DNA of 64,000 nt from Ryuthela nishihirai (Eukaryota; Arthropoda; Arachnida; Araneae; Heptathelidae). The stretch spans positions 24,097,404-24,161,403 of the forward strand of contig JAWZYU010000034.1 in NCBI GenBank assembly GCA_038380435.1, in the 5' to 3' direction. This document shows, one piece after another, positions 23,195 to 33,835 of this stretch. The position numbers and the translations under genes are program-made. Every line of letters starts with the position of its first letter. Positions within the stretch are counted from its first letter, which is position 1. The notes under the pieces are model-generated. The model did not search any database. It saw only the letters and a list, made by a program, of their open reading frames with translations, and was not told the DNA's origin.

Positions 23195-23705
23195 GATCTG
23201 GGAAGTTTTAATAAAGGGAACTTTTGATAAGAGGGGTTTTTTAATGAGGGGGAGGGAATTTTAATAAAGGGAAACTTTTGATAAGGGGGTTTTTTAATGA
23301 GGGGGAGGGAATTTTAATAAAGGGGAACTTTTGATAAGGGTTTTTTTTAATGAGGGGGTGTTAAAAATTAGAAAAATTATGACTGAAATAGAGGGTTTTT
23401 CTAAAAACAGTACTCGGCATATACACTAGATGGCGCCACGGGCTTTTTCATAAAGGGGAGGAAACGTTTGATAAGGGGGTTTTTTAATGAGGGGGGAGTC
23501 AAAAATTGGAAAAATTGCGACTAAAATAGAGGGTTTTTCTAAAAATAGTACTGAACCTATACACTAGATGGCATCACGGGCTTTTTCATAAAGGGGGGAG
23601 GGAACATTTGATAAGGGGGGTTTTAATGAGGGGGGGAGTCAAAAATTGGAAAAATTACGACTAAAATCGAGGGTTTTTCTAAAAATAGTACTCAACCTAT
23701 ATTTT
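23195..23705. repeat. G-rich tandem repeats, two nested types
   Basis: 23195-23350 holds about three copies of a unit near 65 bp (AATAAAGGGAACTTTTGATA, a G run, TTTTTTAATGAGGGGG). About 23350-23705 holds three copies of a unit near 125-130 bp that includes the same segments plus AAAAATTGGAAAAATT, GAGGGTTTTTCTAAAAA and ACACTAGATGGC. It lies only in copy A, on the upstream side of the PC4-like gene. Confidence 0.85.
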
Positions 23706-23840
23706 TTAATAAAGGGGGATTAATTATTTTTTAATCAATTATGAATTATCAATTATGAATTATGAATATTAATAAGGGGCGTGGTCACGTGACGTCATTG
23801 GGAAAAGCACTAGTGGGGTACCGTATAATGGGAACAAACT
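23706..23840. other. Right end of the copy-A-specific insert
   Basis: AT-rich direct repeats of CAATTATGAATTAT precede GGGGCGTGGTCACGTGACGT, which contains the palindrome GTCACGTGAC. Similarity to copy B resumes at about 23845 (AAGAGTTTTGTTGAG). No terminal inverted repeat to the left boundary at 20993 is obvious. Confidence 0.5.
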
Positions 23841-23995
23841 ACTTAAGAGTTTTGTTGAGGTAAGTGCAACTTTTTTTCTTCTGAAGGTGCACGTGCTGTT
23901 TAAACGACCCTTGTATTATTTAAAATCTGTTCTAACTGAAACCTGAGTGTTGACATTCTAATACAAACACTAATTTTTATCTTTTTCTAATTTAG

Positions 23996-24043
23996 TTCTG
24001 GGGGTGCATACATGAAAAGATGGAGTCCATGCACGAGGTCATG
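23996..24043 (+). CDS. Exon 5 (copy A) of the cysteine-rich gene
   Basis: A 48-bp exon of 16 codons, phase 0 at both sides, between TTCTAATTTAG and GTAAGTTTAG. It encodes FWGCIHEKMESMHEVM, with one cysteine. It differs from the counterpart at 45820-45867 at only two bases (FW against VW, and one Met against Lys). Confidence 0.6.
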
Positions 24044-25324
24044 GTAAGTTTAGAAATTTTTTATTCGTCTATTTCTTTAGTAATAGGTCACCTAAAATTT
24101 CATATTCCACACCTCATGCAGTTTGATTTACACAGAAACAGTATCAAAAAATACCCATAATAAGAAGTTTTATATTTTATTAAATAACTAAGTATCGAAA
24201 GCGATTAAGTAAGATACATAAATAAATCTTAGTTTATTGCCAAACTTTTAGTTCCCATATCTCTTAACTCATTGGAAATAACCTTGAAGTTCTATAATTT
24301 CTAAAATATGAATTTAATGGAAAAATGTGACTGAAGATAAATTAAAGATCGAATCAAATCTATTTAAAATCATGATTTTCAAGAACATTCGACGTTAGTC
24401 ACTATTGAAATAGTTATGGAAGCTCGAATATCTAAAAATAATATCCTTAATGTTTTATAAAAATCATTAATAATTATCTAATATCAAAATAACCATTATG
24501 TAAACTTCTAAAACCTATATTTATTTAATTAAACGGCTTGAAATAATACTTATTATTTAAGTTCAAAGGGTAAATTATAACCCATTACTGTTTCCCAATA
24601 TTCCAACTTCCATAACTCTTTAAATACTAAACGAATACTGTTGAAAAACGAGATTTAAATAGATTTAATTATGATCTTTAATTTGCCTTCAGTTACATAT
24701 TCTCATTAAATGCATATTTTTGAACTTAGCTTCCAAGTTATGTTCTCTCTGACGTAACATGAAACTATTTTAATATTTTGATAGGCATTGTACTGAATAT
24801 TCACAGTCTTAATAATAATATATTAAACCTCTGAACACTTTCATTTAAATCAATCGTTATCAAAGGGAATTTTTCTGAAATTGGTGTGGTTTATAAATCC
24901 CACAACTGGGAAGCTTCCGCCATCCGAGTTTCAACTACGTGTTGTTCCGGAAATGTTTTTAATTCCCAATACTTGGTGTACTGGATCGTTTGAAAATAAT
25001 GATTAGTGAAAGGGAGTCCTTGCACTGAGAAATGTTAGGATTCACAAAGATAAATAAAAAAAAAATAGAGCACATTTTAAAATGATACCAATTAAACATA
25101 ATAAACGTTTTCCATGAATAACTCTTATTGCTGAGAAGATGGTTCAGACTTTCAACCGCCCTCTGCAGTTGTTGCTTAAAAAAATACAGGCTGGACGAAA
25201 AGTTTACAAACAATTTGAAACCTGAATTTAAATAATAAATCTGCCTCTTGTAGATGTATGCAGCATATTGCATTTGATAATTCGATCAGTTTTTTTCCCC
25301 ACAAAATTAATGCACTTGTAAGCA

Positions 25325-25712
25325 AGATAACAGGATGTCTGATTCTAGATGCTTATGCAATATCTTGGGCATTAGGTGGTTCAACTTTGTAAGTAATGAA
25401 GTGGTTAGGCAAAGGAGTCTGCAACTTCCTTTAAGTAGTATATTGTGCAGAGAGAGAGACTACGTTGGTTTTACTATGTTATCCGTATGGATAATTATAG
25501 ATTAGCGAATAGGGTTATGAAGAGTGTGCCTAAAGTCTTCAGCAAGAGGGGGGGACCTAGAATGCGGTGGGCAGACAATGTCAAACAAGACCTTGTTAGA
25601 ATTGGTGTGCAGTGGCCAGATGCAGCAGATGTAGCTCAGGACAGACTTGCTTGGAGAACTAAATTGCACAGTCTGGTTGAAACTCTGTAACCCATGGCTG
25701 GCTGAGGATTCT
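25325..25712 (+). mobile_element. LINE 3'-end fragment (copy A)
   Basis: Plus-oriented C-terminal end of the same RTE-like LINE, with RLRWFYYVIRMDNYRLANR, a GPRMRWADNVKQDLVRIGV segment and the stop at GAAACTCTGTAACCCATGGC. The 81-codon open frame at 25445-25690 is this remnant, not a host gene. A duplicate is at 47145-47533. Confidence 0.85.
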
Positions 25713-25714
25713 GT

Positions 25715-26085
25715 ATGTATGATTTACCTCTGAGCTGCCCTGTTTTTTGCATACAATGGTCTAAATGGAGAAGTCACTATAACTTCAAGGCTTCAGGGAA
25801 GGTTGTGGGAAGAGGACCCAATGTACATCTGTTAAGAGGCATATAGAAGCCATAGAGTTAACGTAAACAGAGTATAAATAAAAAATAAAGTATATCTTTA
25901 ACGTAAACAGGTTATAAAGGTGAACACGGGGGCCGCTGCTTTGCATCCTATTCGATAGATGGTGGCCTTTCCATTCCCATTGGTCTGCTCTTTTTCACTG
26001 AGGGCAGAGGAGGAGGGGGGCGCTTAGTCGAGAAAAATCTCAATTCTGGCACAGGTGGGACTCGAACCTGGAAACTACCCACATC
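25715..26085 (-). mobile_element. SINE-A copy (copy A block)
   Basis: Reverse-oriented from GATTTACCTCTGAGCTGCCC to the B-box complement GGGACTCGAACCTGG. It contains an extra repeat of AACGTAAACAG..TATAAA within the middle. Confidence 0.75.
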
Positions 26086-26142
26086 CCTATAAAACTATTA
26101 AGTCTGGAATCTCTAGGAATAACAAAGGGGGAGGGGCGGTTG

Positions 26143-26372
26143 TTTTACTTCTGAGCGGCCCTTTTTTTGCACACAATGGGCTAAATGGAAATGTCGGAAG
26201 GATTTCGAGGGCTTAGAGAATGTTTGGGGAGGGGATCCACATGACAGCTGTTAGGAGACAGATGGTATCCTCCCGTCAAGGTCATCCAGTGTGTTCTTTA
26301 ACGTGCACATGGCATGGCTCTCACACACAGAGAGCCACGTCTTAAAGTCCCATTCGACGGATGGTGCACAGT
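26143..26372 (-). mobile_element. SINE-A, truncated copy, left arm of an inverted pair
   Basis: Reverse copy running from GGTTGTTTTACTTCTGAGCG to TCGACGGATGG, where it breaks off. It is followed by GTGCCATTTGCAATTGG, a short satellite-like piece, then by a SINE-A in the opposite orientation. Confidence 0.8.
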
Positions 26373-26404
26373 GTGCCATTTGCAATTGGTCAGTTGTGCC
26401 ATTG

Positions 26405-26778
26405 AAACCAGGGTAGGGTTTGATTTAGTTGGTAGCGCACCAGGCTCATAATCTGCAGTTCCCAGGTTCGATTCCCATTTGGGCCAGTATTGAGGTCTAT
26501 CTTCGCTAAATCCTAACGCTGCGGGGGAGTTCGATGGGCTTGGAAAAGGATGTCCTCTGATCGATTGGACGTTAACCCATGGTTCCGTGCGCAACACAGC
26601 GATACCCTATGCACGTGAAAGCACACACTGGATGGCCTTGACGAGTGATTTGCATCTGTCCCTTAACAGCTGTCCAGTGGGTCCCCTTCCCGAAAAGGAA
26701 CTCTGCGCCCTTGGTTCCTTTGCTGCCTGGATAATTAGCCGACCAAAGTGCAGCTCGCAGGTGAAAAAAACTCATGAT
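26405..26778 (+). mobile_element. SINE-A copy, right arm of an inverted pair
   Basis: Plus-oriented, with the head TTAGTTGGTAGCGCACCAGG, B-box-like CAGGTTCGATTCCC, the GATTGGACGTTAACCC segment and a CAGGTGAAAAAAACTC end. Confidence 0.8.
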
Positions 26779-26873
26779 GTAATAAAATGAAATGAATTTT
26801 CTTATTTGATATATGACTCTGTAAGTTCTAATTCTGAAATGCAGTCCATTGATGGAAATATCTTTATTTACAG

Positions 26874-26912
26874 CAATCTACCAAAATGCAAGAAAAAGTA
26901 ATGGAATGTCAT
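26874..26912 (+). CDS. Exon 6 (copy A) of the cysteine-rich gene
   Basis: 39 bp, 13 codons in phase 0, acceptor CTTTATTTACAG and donor GTAAGTTT. It encodes QSTKMQEKVMECH with one cysteine. In copy B the same cysteine codon TGT is TAT (Tyr). Confidence 0.6.
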
Positions 26913-28142
26913 GTAAGTTTATTTTTTAAGCTAAATTATCGATTTCAATGCATTATTTAATTATTAGTTGCTCTGTTAATTATTAATTTGTTTGTGTTAT
27001 CAATAACTTCTTTAATAATATCTATAAGCAAAATAATTCTCACAATACGCTTACTAGAAAAGAGAGGATTTTTTGAAACAACCGTAATTTTAAAATAATT
27101 AAGGATGAAATTCCGAAGAATATCAAATTCCCTTCTGTTTAATTTGCTTCCTAGAGAAATTTTTAACTTAAGTAAAATTTGTGATGTTAAAGAAAAATTA
27201 TTTCAGTGGCTGATGAAAAAGTAAAGTTTTAATCGGAATCATTTTTCATTTTATTGCTTTTCTTTTTTTATTTATCCTTTTTGTTTCCCTTTATTTTATG
27301 TAATGACAATGATATAATCTAGATCACATCAGTCAAAAACATAAATTCCAGCTGATAAGCTTGGGCTTAGTGGGTTTTTTATGTAGAATAATTATAGATA
27401 ATACTTTTTGAAAATAAATTTGAATTTGAACTTAATAACGCTATCAACCCAGAAAGAATTTATTTAAGCTAATGACGGTTGGAGCATGGCATTTATGTTA
27501 TTTGTTTTCAAATAAACAGGGCGCGGATGACTCAATCTGTAGCGATGAATTAGATTGGACGATTCCTTTGATCATTCTCTTTCTATTCTGCTGATGAGTG
27601 ATGAATCTGCTCTGGCGCCAACCGGGATATCTGTTTATTTCGTAAAGACTGCATCCTGAGCCTCATAAACTGCTTTTTCTGCCGTCGAGGGTTTCGATTT
27701 TTTTTTACCTCTGAAAGAAACTTTAGTGCACAAAATAGTGTTGAACAACCAGATCACAAGGATCCCATCGAATCAGAGACAGTTGTGGAAATGGATCCAA
27801 TTCATACACACGGTTCCGCGGCTTAACGTCCCATCCGACGGACGCAATTATTATTCTCCAGTTTGCACTGACCATGGGGGAGGTCGGGGGGTTAGCACAA
27901 AAAATATCAATGTGCACACAATGAAAAGAAGTTATATATCCAATTAGACTTGCCTCTCTCAGAATCTTTTTCTACGTTCGAGTCCATTTGATATATAAAC
28001 CTTCAATTAATTCTGTGAGAACAATGCACAAGTTTCAGTTCTTCACAAAACATATCCACAAACAATACTCTTCTAATAAATATTTTACGTTTAGATGGAT
28101 ATTTCAGAATAAATATTTAGTTGTTTCGTTTCCTTTTTTCAG
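26913..28142 (+). other. Intron between exons 6 and 7, copy A
   Basis: AT-rich. It contains a SINE-A fragment at 27695-27850 (minus strand), with GGCTTAACGTCCCATCCGAC. Otherwise I see nothing. Confidence 0.6.
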
Positions 28143-28184
28143 ATCTGCATGACAGAAGTTAACCGAAATCACGGAATACAATGA
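28143..28184 (+). CDS. Exon 7, terminal (copy A), of the cysteine-rich gene
   Basis: Acceptor CCTTTTTTCAG, then 13 codons (ICMTEVNRNHGIQ) and TGA at 28182-28184. One cysteine. An AATAAA polyadenylation signal follows at 28225-28230, about 40 bp after the stop. Copy B differs by a single residue (Asn to Tyr). Confidence 0.6.
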   Translation: MCMTEVNRNHGIQ

Positions 28185-28224
28185 GAAAACATTGAAATAA
28201 TTATCCTTTTTTCTGTTTTACAAT

Positions 28225-28230
28225 AATAAA
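28225..28230 (+). terminator. Polyadenylation signal, copy A
   Basis: AATAAA 41 bp after the stop codon of exon 7. Confidence 0.55.
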
Positions 28231-29344
28231 TGCATAAATTAAACCGTCTTTGAAGTCTGTTCATTTTCTTTTCCCAATAATTCACCAGTAATTCTTCCAA
28301 ATATTAAAGAAAGATCTAATTTTATTCATTTATGTGAAAAACGAATTCTGAAACTGTAACTACTCAATTCCTTAAACAGTCTGTTGGATGTATGCACCAG
28401 CAATATTGGCAGAAATAACTACAAGAAAATTACGGACCCTAACATGGAATGCTCACTTTTGCAGATAATTTTACGATCTTAGCTCCTCTACTGGTAGAAA
28501 TTGCAACTAATGAATGATTGCTAATATATTACAAAAGAGTAATATTTTTATAGTCCCTAGAAAATACAAAAGCATTTTTCATTCATATCTCAAAACAAAA
28601 ATGTGTGTTTTGCCACCTCCAGCCCTCTGTGTAAGAGGGTAAAGAATTGCTGCCAATGTAGACCACTATCACACTCCACCATCAAAATTACAAATCTCCG
28701 GAGTAAATAGATCGTTTTGCACTAATATTTGTCTAAAATTTTGGCATTTTCACCTTTTTGTTCCACCAACAGTGTGTGTGTGTGGGGGGGGGGGGGCTAT
28801 TAAAAGTATTGGAATGTTCGAGAAATAGGATTCGTAAAATTTCATCAATACCTAATCAAACCAACAAAATTTTAAAACAAAGTAAAGCTAGTAAGGAAAA
28901 TGTGGAATGTCTACAGACACGCAAACGACAAAATGACTGCTGCAGCTCTTTTCCCCAAAAAATCAACCTGAAAAGTATTACATTTAAAATAAAGCAATGT
29001 CGTAAATGCATTCAGAACGCACTTTATAAATAAACAGAATCATGCTAGCTTGAAATGAGATTCAGAAGTTGTAATTTTCGAAATATTTTTTGCGGATGAA
29101 GAAAAATGTCGTTTTTGATTTGCGGATGAAAAAATAGTTTCTTGATGGGGTATGACATTTTTGCACTTCAGCCGATTTAACCCCTCTTTTTAGACACCAC
29201 CCGCCGATAAACAGATTAAAATATTCGGGCTAAACCCTAGACAAAGTGAAAAAAATGTGCATTTCGTAACAGATTCTTGCTTTTTTTTCCTATAAAATTG
29301 AATTAGTATTTTATAAAGTGACCAGGTTTCTGAAATGCGTGAGC
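28231..29344. other. No recognisable gene
   Basis: AT-rich sequence with a GT/G run near 28772-28796 and closely repeated TTTTTGCGGATGAA segments near 29090-29130. A 91-codon plus frame at 28758 has no support. Duplicated at about 50145-51250. Confidence 0.5.
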
Positions 29345-29590
29345 TGTGGGTTATTTTACCTCTGAGCAACATTTTTTTTGCACTCAATGGGGTAAATGGT
29401 CAGGTCACAAGGACCCCGAAGTCTCAGATAAGGTTGAGGGAAAATAACCCACTGGACAACTGTTAAGAGACAGATGGTGGCGTCGAATCAAATGCCACCA
29501 AGCGCGTTCTTTAGCTTGCACAGGGAATGGCTCTCCCGCACAGAGGCTACAGCTTAAGGTCTCATTCGACGGATGGCGGGCATTGTGCCA
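29345..29590 (-). mobile_element. SINE-A, truncated against the satellite
   Basis: Reverse copy from TTATTTTACCTCTGAGC to CATTCGACGGATGGCGG, where it stops. The satellite begins within a few bases (GTGCCATTGCAATTGATCAG). The same break is seen at 26372 and in both copies in block B. Confidence 0.8.
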
Positions 29591-32500
29591 TTGCAATTGA
29601 TCAGTTGTGTGCCAGTTGTGCCATTGATTTTGGTACAACTGACAAAGTAATTGACAGTACATGTGACATAATTGACAACCCAATTGACACTACATGTGAC
29701 AAAATTGACAACCCAAATGACATTGCATGTGACATAATTGACTACCCAATTGACTCAACAGTCAAAATAATTCACCTATCAGTTGGCAAAATTGACGCTG
29801 CAATTCACACAAATAATAACCCAATTTTCACTCTCACAAAATTAACAAACCAGTTGACACTGCATGTTACAATATTGGTAACCAATTGGCACAATTGACA
29901 ACTCAACTGATACTGAAATAGACTCAATAGACAACCCATTTGCCACTACAATTGATACATTTGATAGTAAAATTAACACTGCAAGTGACACAATTAAGAG
30001 CTCAATTGACATGGCAATTGTCAACCCAATTGACTCTTCAGTTTACACAATGGAAAACCTGATTCATACTTCAATCAGCAACCCAACTGACACTGCAATT
30101 GGCAACCTAATTGATACTCCAATTCCCATTGCGAATGACGTAATTTAGAACTCAATTGACACTGCATTTGACAACCCAAATGACACTGCAACTGACAAAC
30201 GACACTGTAATTGAGAACATAAATGAACTTCAATTGACAACCCAATTGACACAAATAACAGCCCAATTGACATTGCAGTTGATAAAATTCACAACACTAT
30301 TGACATCATAAGTGGCAGAATTCAGTTCCCAATTGATTCTGCAATAGACAAAATTGCCAGACTGATCACGTAATTGGCAACAGAATTAACACAATTGACA
30401 CTGCAATTATCATCATCGACAACTCAATTGATATTGAAATTGACAGAATTTAGACACCAGTTGACACTGCAATTGCCAAAACTGACAACACATTTCACTT
30501 AATTGGCAATCCAATTGACACTGCGATTCACAAAATGGAACGCAATTGACACTGCGATTGACAGAATGGAATCCAATTGACACCTCATTTGACAGGATTG
30601 AACCCAGCTGACAGAATTGAACCTGATTGACAACTGCAATTGACAGAATGAAACCCATTTGACACTGTGATTGAAAAAAATGGAACCCAATTGACACTGC
30701 GATTGATAGAATGAAATCAAACTGATACTGCATTTGGCAGAAATGAACCCAATAAGCACTGAAATTTACAGAATGGAACCCAATTGACAACGCAAGTGAG
30801 AGAATGAAACCAAATTGACATTGCGATTGATAAAATGGAACACAATTGACACAACGACCGAGAGAATGCGACCCAATTGACACTGTGATTGAAAAAATTA
30901 GAACCCAATTGACACTGCGATTGGTAGAATGGAACCCAATTGACACTGCATTTGACAGAATTGAACCCGATTGACAACGCAATTTACAGAATAGAACCCA
31001 ATTGACACTGGAATTGACAGAATGGAACCTAATTGACAATACACTTGGCAGAATTGAACTGATTGACAATGCAATTGACAGAATGGAACCCAATTGACAA
31101 TGCAATTGACAGATTGGAACCCAATTGACACTGTAATTGACAGAATGGAACCCAATTGACAATGCAAGTGAGAGAATGAAACCCAAATGACATTGCGATT
31201 GATAAAATGGAACTCAATTGACACAACGATTGACAGAACGGCACCCAATTGGCACTGCGATTGACAAAACAGAACCCAAATGACAATGCAATTGACAGAA
31301 TGGAACCCTATTGATAATGTAATTGACAGAATGGAATCCAATTTATAATGCAATTGACAGAATGGAACCCAATTGACAATGCAATTGACAGAATGGAATC
31401 CTATTGATATTGTAATTGACAATGGAACCCAACTGACACTGCAATTCACAGAATTGTACCCAGCTGACACTGCAATTGAGATAATTGAACCTGATTGACA
31501 ATGTAATTGAGATAATTGAACCTGATTGACAATGTAATTGACAGAATGGAACCCAATTGACACTGTAATTGACAGCATGGAACCAATTGACAATGCAATT
31601 GACAGAATGGAATCCTATTGATATTGTAATTGACATGGAACCCAATTGACACTGCAATTCACAGAATTGTACCCAGCTGACACCGCAATTCACAGAATTG
31701 TACCCAGCTAACACTGCAATTGAGATAATTGAACCTGATTGACAATGTAATTGACAAAAAGAAACCCAATTGACACTGTAATTAACAGAATGGAACCGAA
31801 TTGACACTGCGATTGACAAAATGGAACCGAATTGACACTGCAATTGACGAATTGAACCAGATTGACAATGCAACTGACGAATTGAACAGGATTGAAAATG
31901 CAATTGACAGAATGGAACCCAATTGACAATGCAATTGACAGAATGGAACCCAATTGACAATACAATTGGCATAATGGAATCCAATTGACACTGCAAATAA
32001 CAATAGAACCCAATTGACACTGCGATTGATAGAATGGAACCCAATCGACAATGCAATTGACAAAATTAAACCCAATTGACAATGCAATTGGCATAATGGA
32101 ACCCAATTGACAATGCTATTGATAGAATTGAACCCGATTTAAAAAGCAATTGACATAATGTAAACCAATTGACACTGTAATTGACAGCATGGAACGCAAT
32201 TGACACTGCAATTGACAGAATTGAACCCGACTGAAAAAGCAATTGACATAATGGAACCCAATTGACACTGTAATTGACAGAATGAATCCCAATTGACACT
32301 GTGATTGAAAAAAATGGAACCCAATTGGCACTGCGATTGACAGAATGGAATCAAACTGATACAGCTTTTGGCAGAATTGAACCCAATAAGCACTGAAATT
32401 CACAGAATGGAACCCAATCGACAATGCAACTGAGAGAATGAAGCCCAATTGATATTGCGAGTGATAAAATGGAACCCAATTGACACAATGACTGACAGAA

Positions 32501-33282
32501 TGAGACCCAATTGGCATTGCGATTGATAAAATAGAACCCAATTGACACTACGATTGATAGAATGGAACCCAATTGATACTGTAATTGACAGAATGGAACC
32601 CAATTGACACTGCAATGCAGAGAATTGTACCCAATTGGCACTGCGATTGAGATAATTGAACCTGATTGACAATGTAATTGATAGAATGGAACCCAATTGA
32701 CAGAATGGAACCAATTGACACTGCAATGCAATTGATAGAATTGTACCCAATTGACATTGCAATTGAGATAATTGAACCTGATTGAAAATGTAATTGACAG
32801 AATGGATTGACACTCTAATTGACAGAATGGAACCAATTGACAATGCAATTGACAGAATGGAACCCTATTGATATTGTAATTGACAATAGAACCCAATTGA
32901 CACTGCAATTCACAGAATGGAACCCAATTGACACTGCAATTCACAGAACGGAACCCAATTGACACTGTAATTGACAGAATGGAACCAATTGACAATGCAA
33001 TTGGCGGAATAGAACCTTATTGATATTGTAATTGACAATGGAACCCAACTGACACTGCAATTCACAGAATTGTACCCAGCTGACACTGCAATTGAGATAA
33101 TTGAACCTGATTGACAATGTAATTGACAGAATGGAACCCAATTGACAAAATGGAACCCAATTGACGAATTCAACCAGATTGACAATGCAACTGACGAACT
33201 GAACCGGATTGAAAATGCAATTGACAGAATGGAACCCAAATGACAATGCATTTGACAGAATGGAACCCGATTGACAATGCAA

Positions 33283-33284
<2 letters not shown>
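29590..33284 (-). repeat. ATTGACA satellite array 1 (31-bp unit)
   Basis: About 3.7 kb of tandem repeats built on ATTGACA. The left part (to about 30400) has irregular longer units, the right part mainly a 31-bp unit (ACCCAATTGACACTGCAATT then GACAGAATGGA on the plus strand). Because 31 is not a multiple of three and the reverse complement has no stop in any frame, long minus-strand open frames of up to 257 codons run through all three frames. Their products are a rotating SIGFHSVNC / NWVPFCQL / CQLGSILS peptide. These are not annotated as genes: no start context, splice site, promoter or codon bias, only repeat structure. Confidence 0.95.

Positions 33285-33375
<91 letters not shown>
33285..33375. 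repeat. (CAT)n microsatellite, about 30 units
   Basis: An uninterrupted run of ATC/CAT triplets between the end of the satellite and the 3' end of a LINE. It is the expanded (GAT)n tail of that LINE; sister copies have only a few triplets. It makes the run of Met in the minus-strand frame at 32910-33428. Confidence 0.95.
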
Positions 33376-33376
<1 letters not shown>

Positions 33377-33669
33377 AGCAGTCATGGGCTACTGAGGTCC
33401 AACCAGACCGTGCAATATAGTTCTCCAAACAAGTCTATCCTGAGCTACATCTACTGCATCTGGTCTGGGCACTGCACACCAATTCTAACAAGGCCCTGTT
33501 TGACATTGTCTGCCCACCGCATCCTAGGTCTCCCCTTCTTTCTGAGGCCTTTAGGCACACTGTTCATAACACTATTCGCCAATCTATAATTATCCATACG
33601 GGCAACATGGCCAAAACAACGGAGTCTCTCTCGCAATATGCTCAATATGCTGCACAACATGCTGCTTAA

Positions 33670-33835
33670 AGGAGGAATTGACAATGCAATTGTCATTTTC
33701 TCCTTTAAGCAGCATATTGTTGCAGCATATTGTGCAGCAAGCCCAATTGACACTGCCATTTTGTCAATCGCAGTGTCAATTGGGGTCCATTCTGTCATTT
33801 ACAGTGCCAATTGGTTTTCTTTATCTCTGCACAAT
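33670..33835. repeat. Satellite fragment and local inverted duplication inside LINE copy 2
   Basis: Between two copies of the LINE segment CTGCTTAAAGGAGG lie pieces of the ATTGACA satellite. Some read AATTGACAATGCAATTG, and some are inverted relative to array 1 (CAGTGTCAATTGGGGTCC). TTTAAGCAGCATATTG is an inverted copy of the LINE segment. Confidence 0.75.

Larger units (their letters stand above)
24044..26873 (+). other. Intron between exons 5 and 6, copy A
   Basis: Very AT-rich to about 25320, with no gene. The rest holds a LINE 3' fragment and a cluster of three SINE-A pieces. Confidence 0.6.
19780..33284. repeat. Segmental duplication, copy A
   Basis: Pairs with about 43775-54062. From about 23845 onward the two copies align almost line for line, with few mismatches, including introns, SINEs and LINE fragments, then run into the same satellite. 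Differences: copy A has lost the 3' half of a mariner relic and instead holds about 2.8 kb of other sequence (20993-23840). Exons 4-7 of the cysteine-rich gene lie inside both copies. Part of the similarity below 20168 is a shared LINE 5' end, so the duplicated unit proper starts at or before that junction. Confidence 0.9.

Noticed and set aside
25445..25690. Small gene with RGGPRMRWADNVKQDL
   Set aside because: It is the C-terminal end of the RTE-like LINE and recurs at 47266, 17189, 33451 and 41765.
32910..33428. Protein with a run of about 30 methionines
   Set aside because: A translation of the CAT microsatellite and satellite, not a gene.
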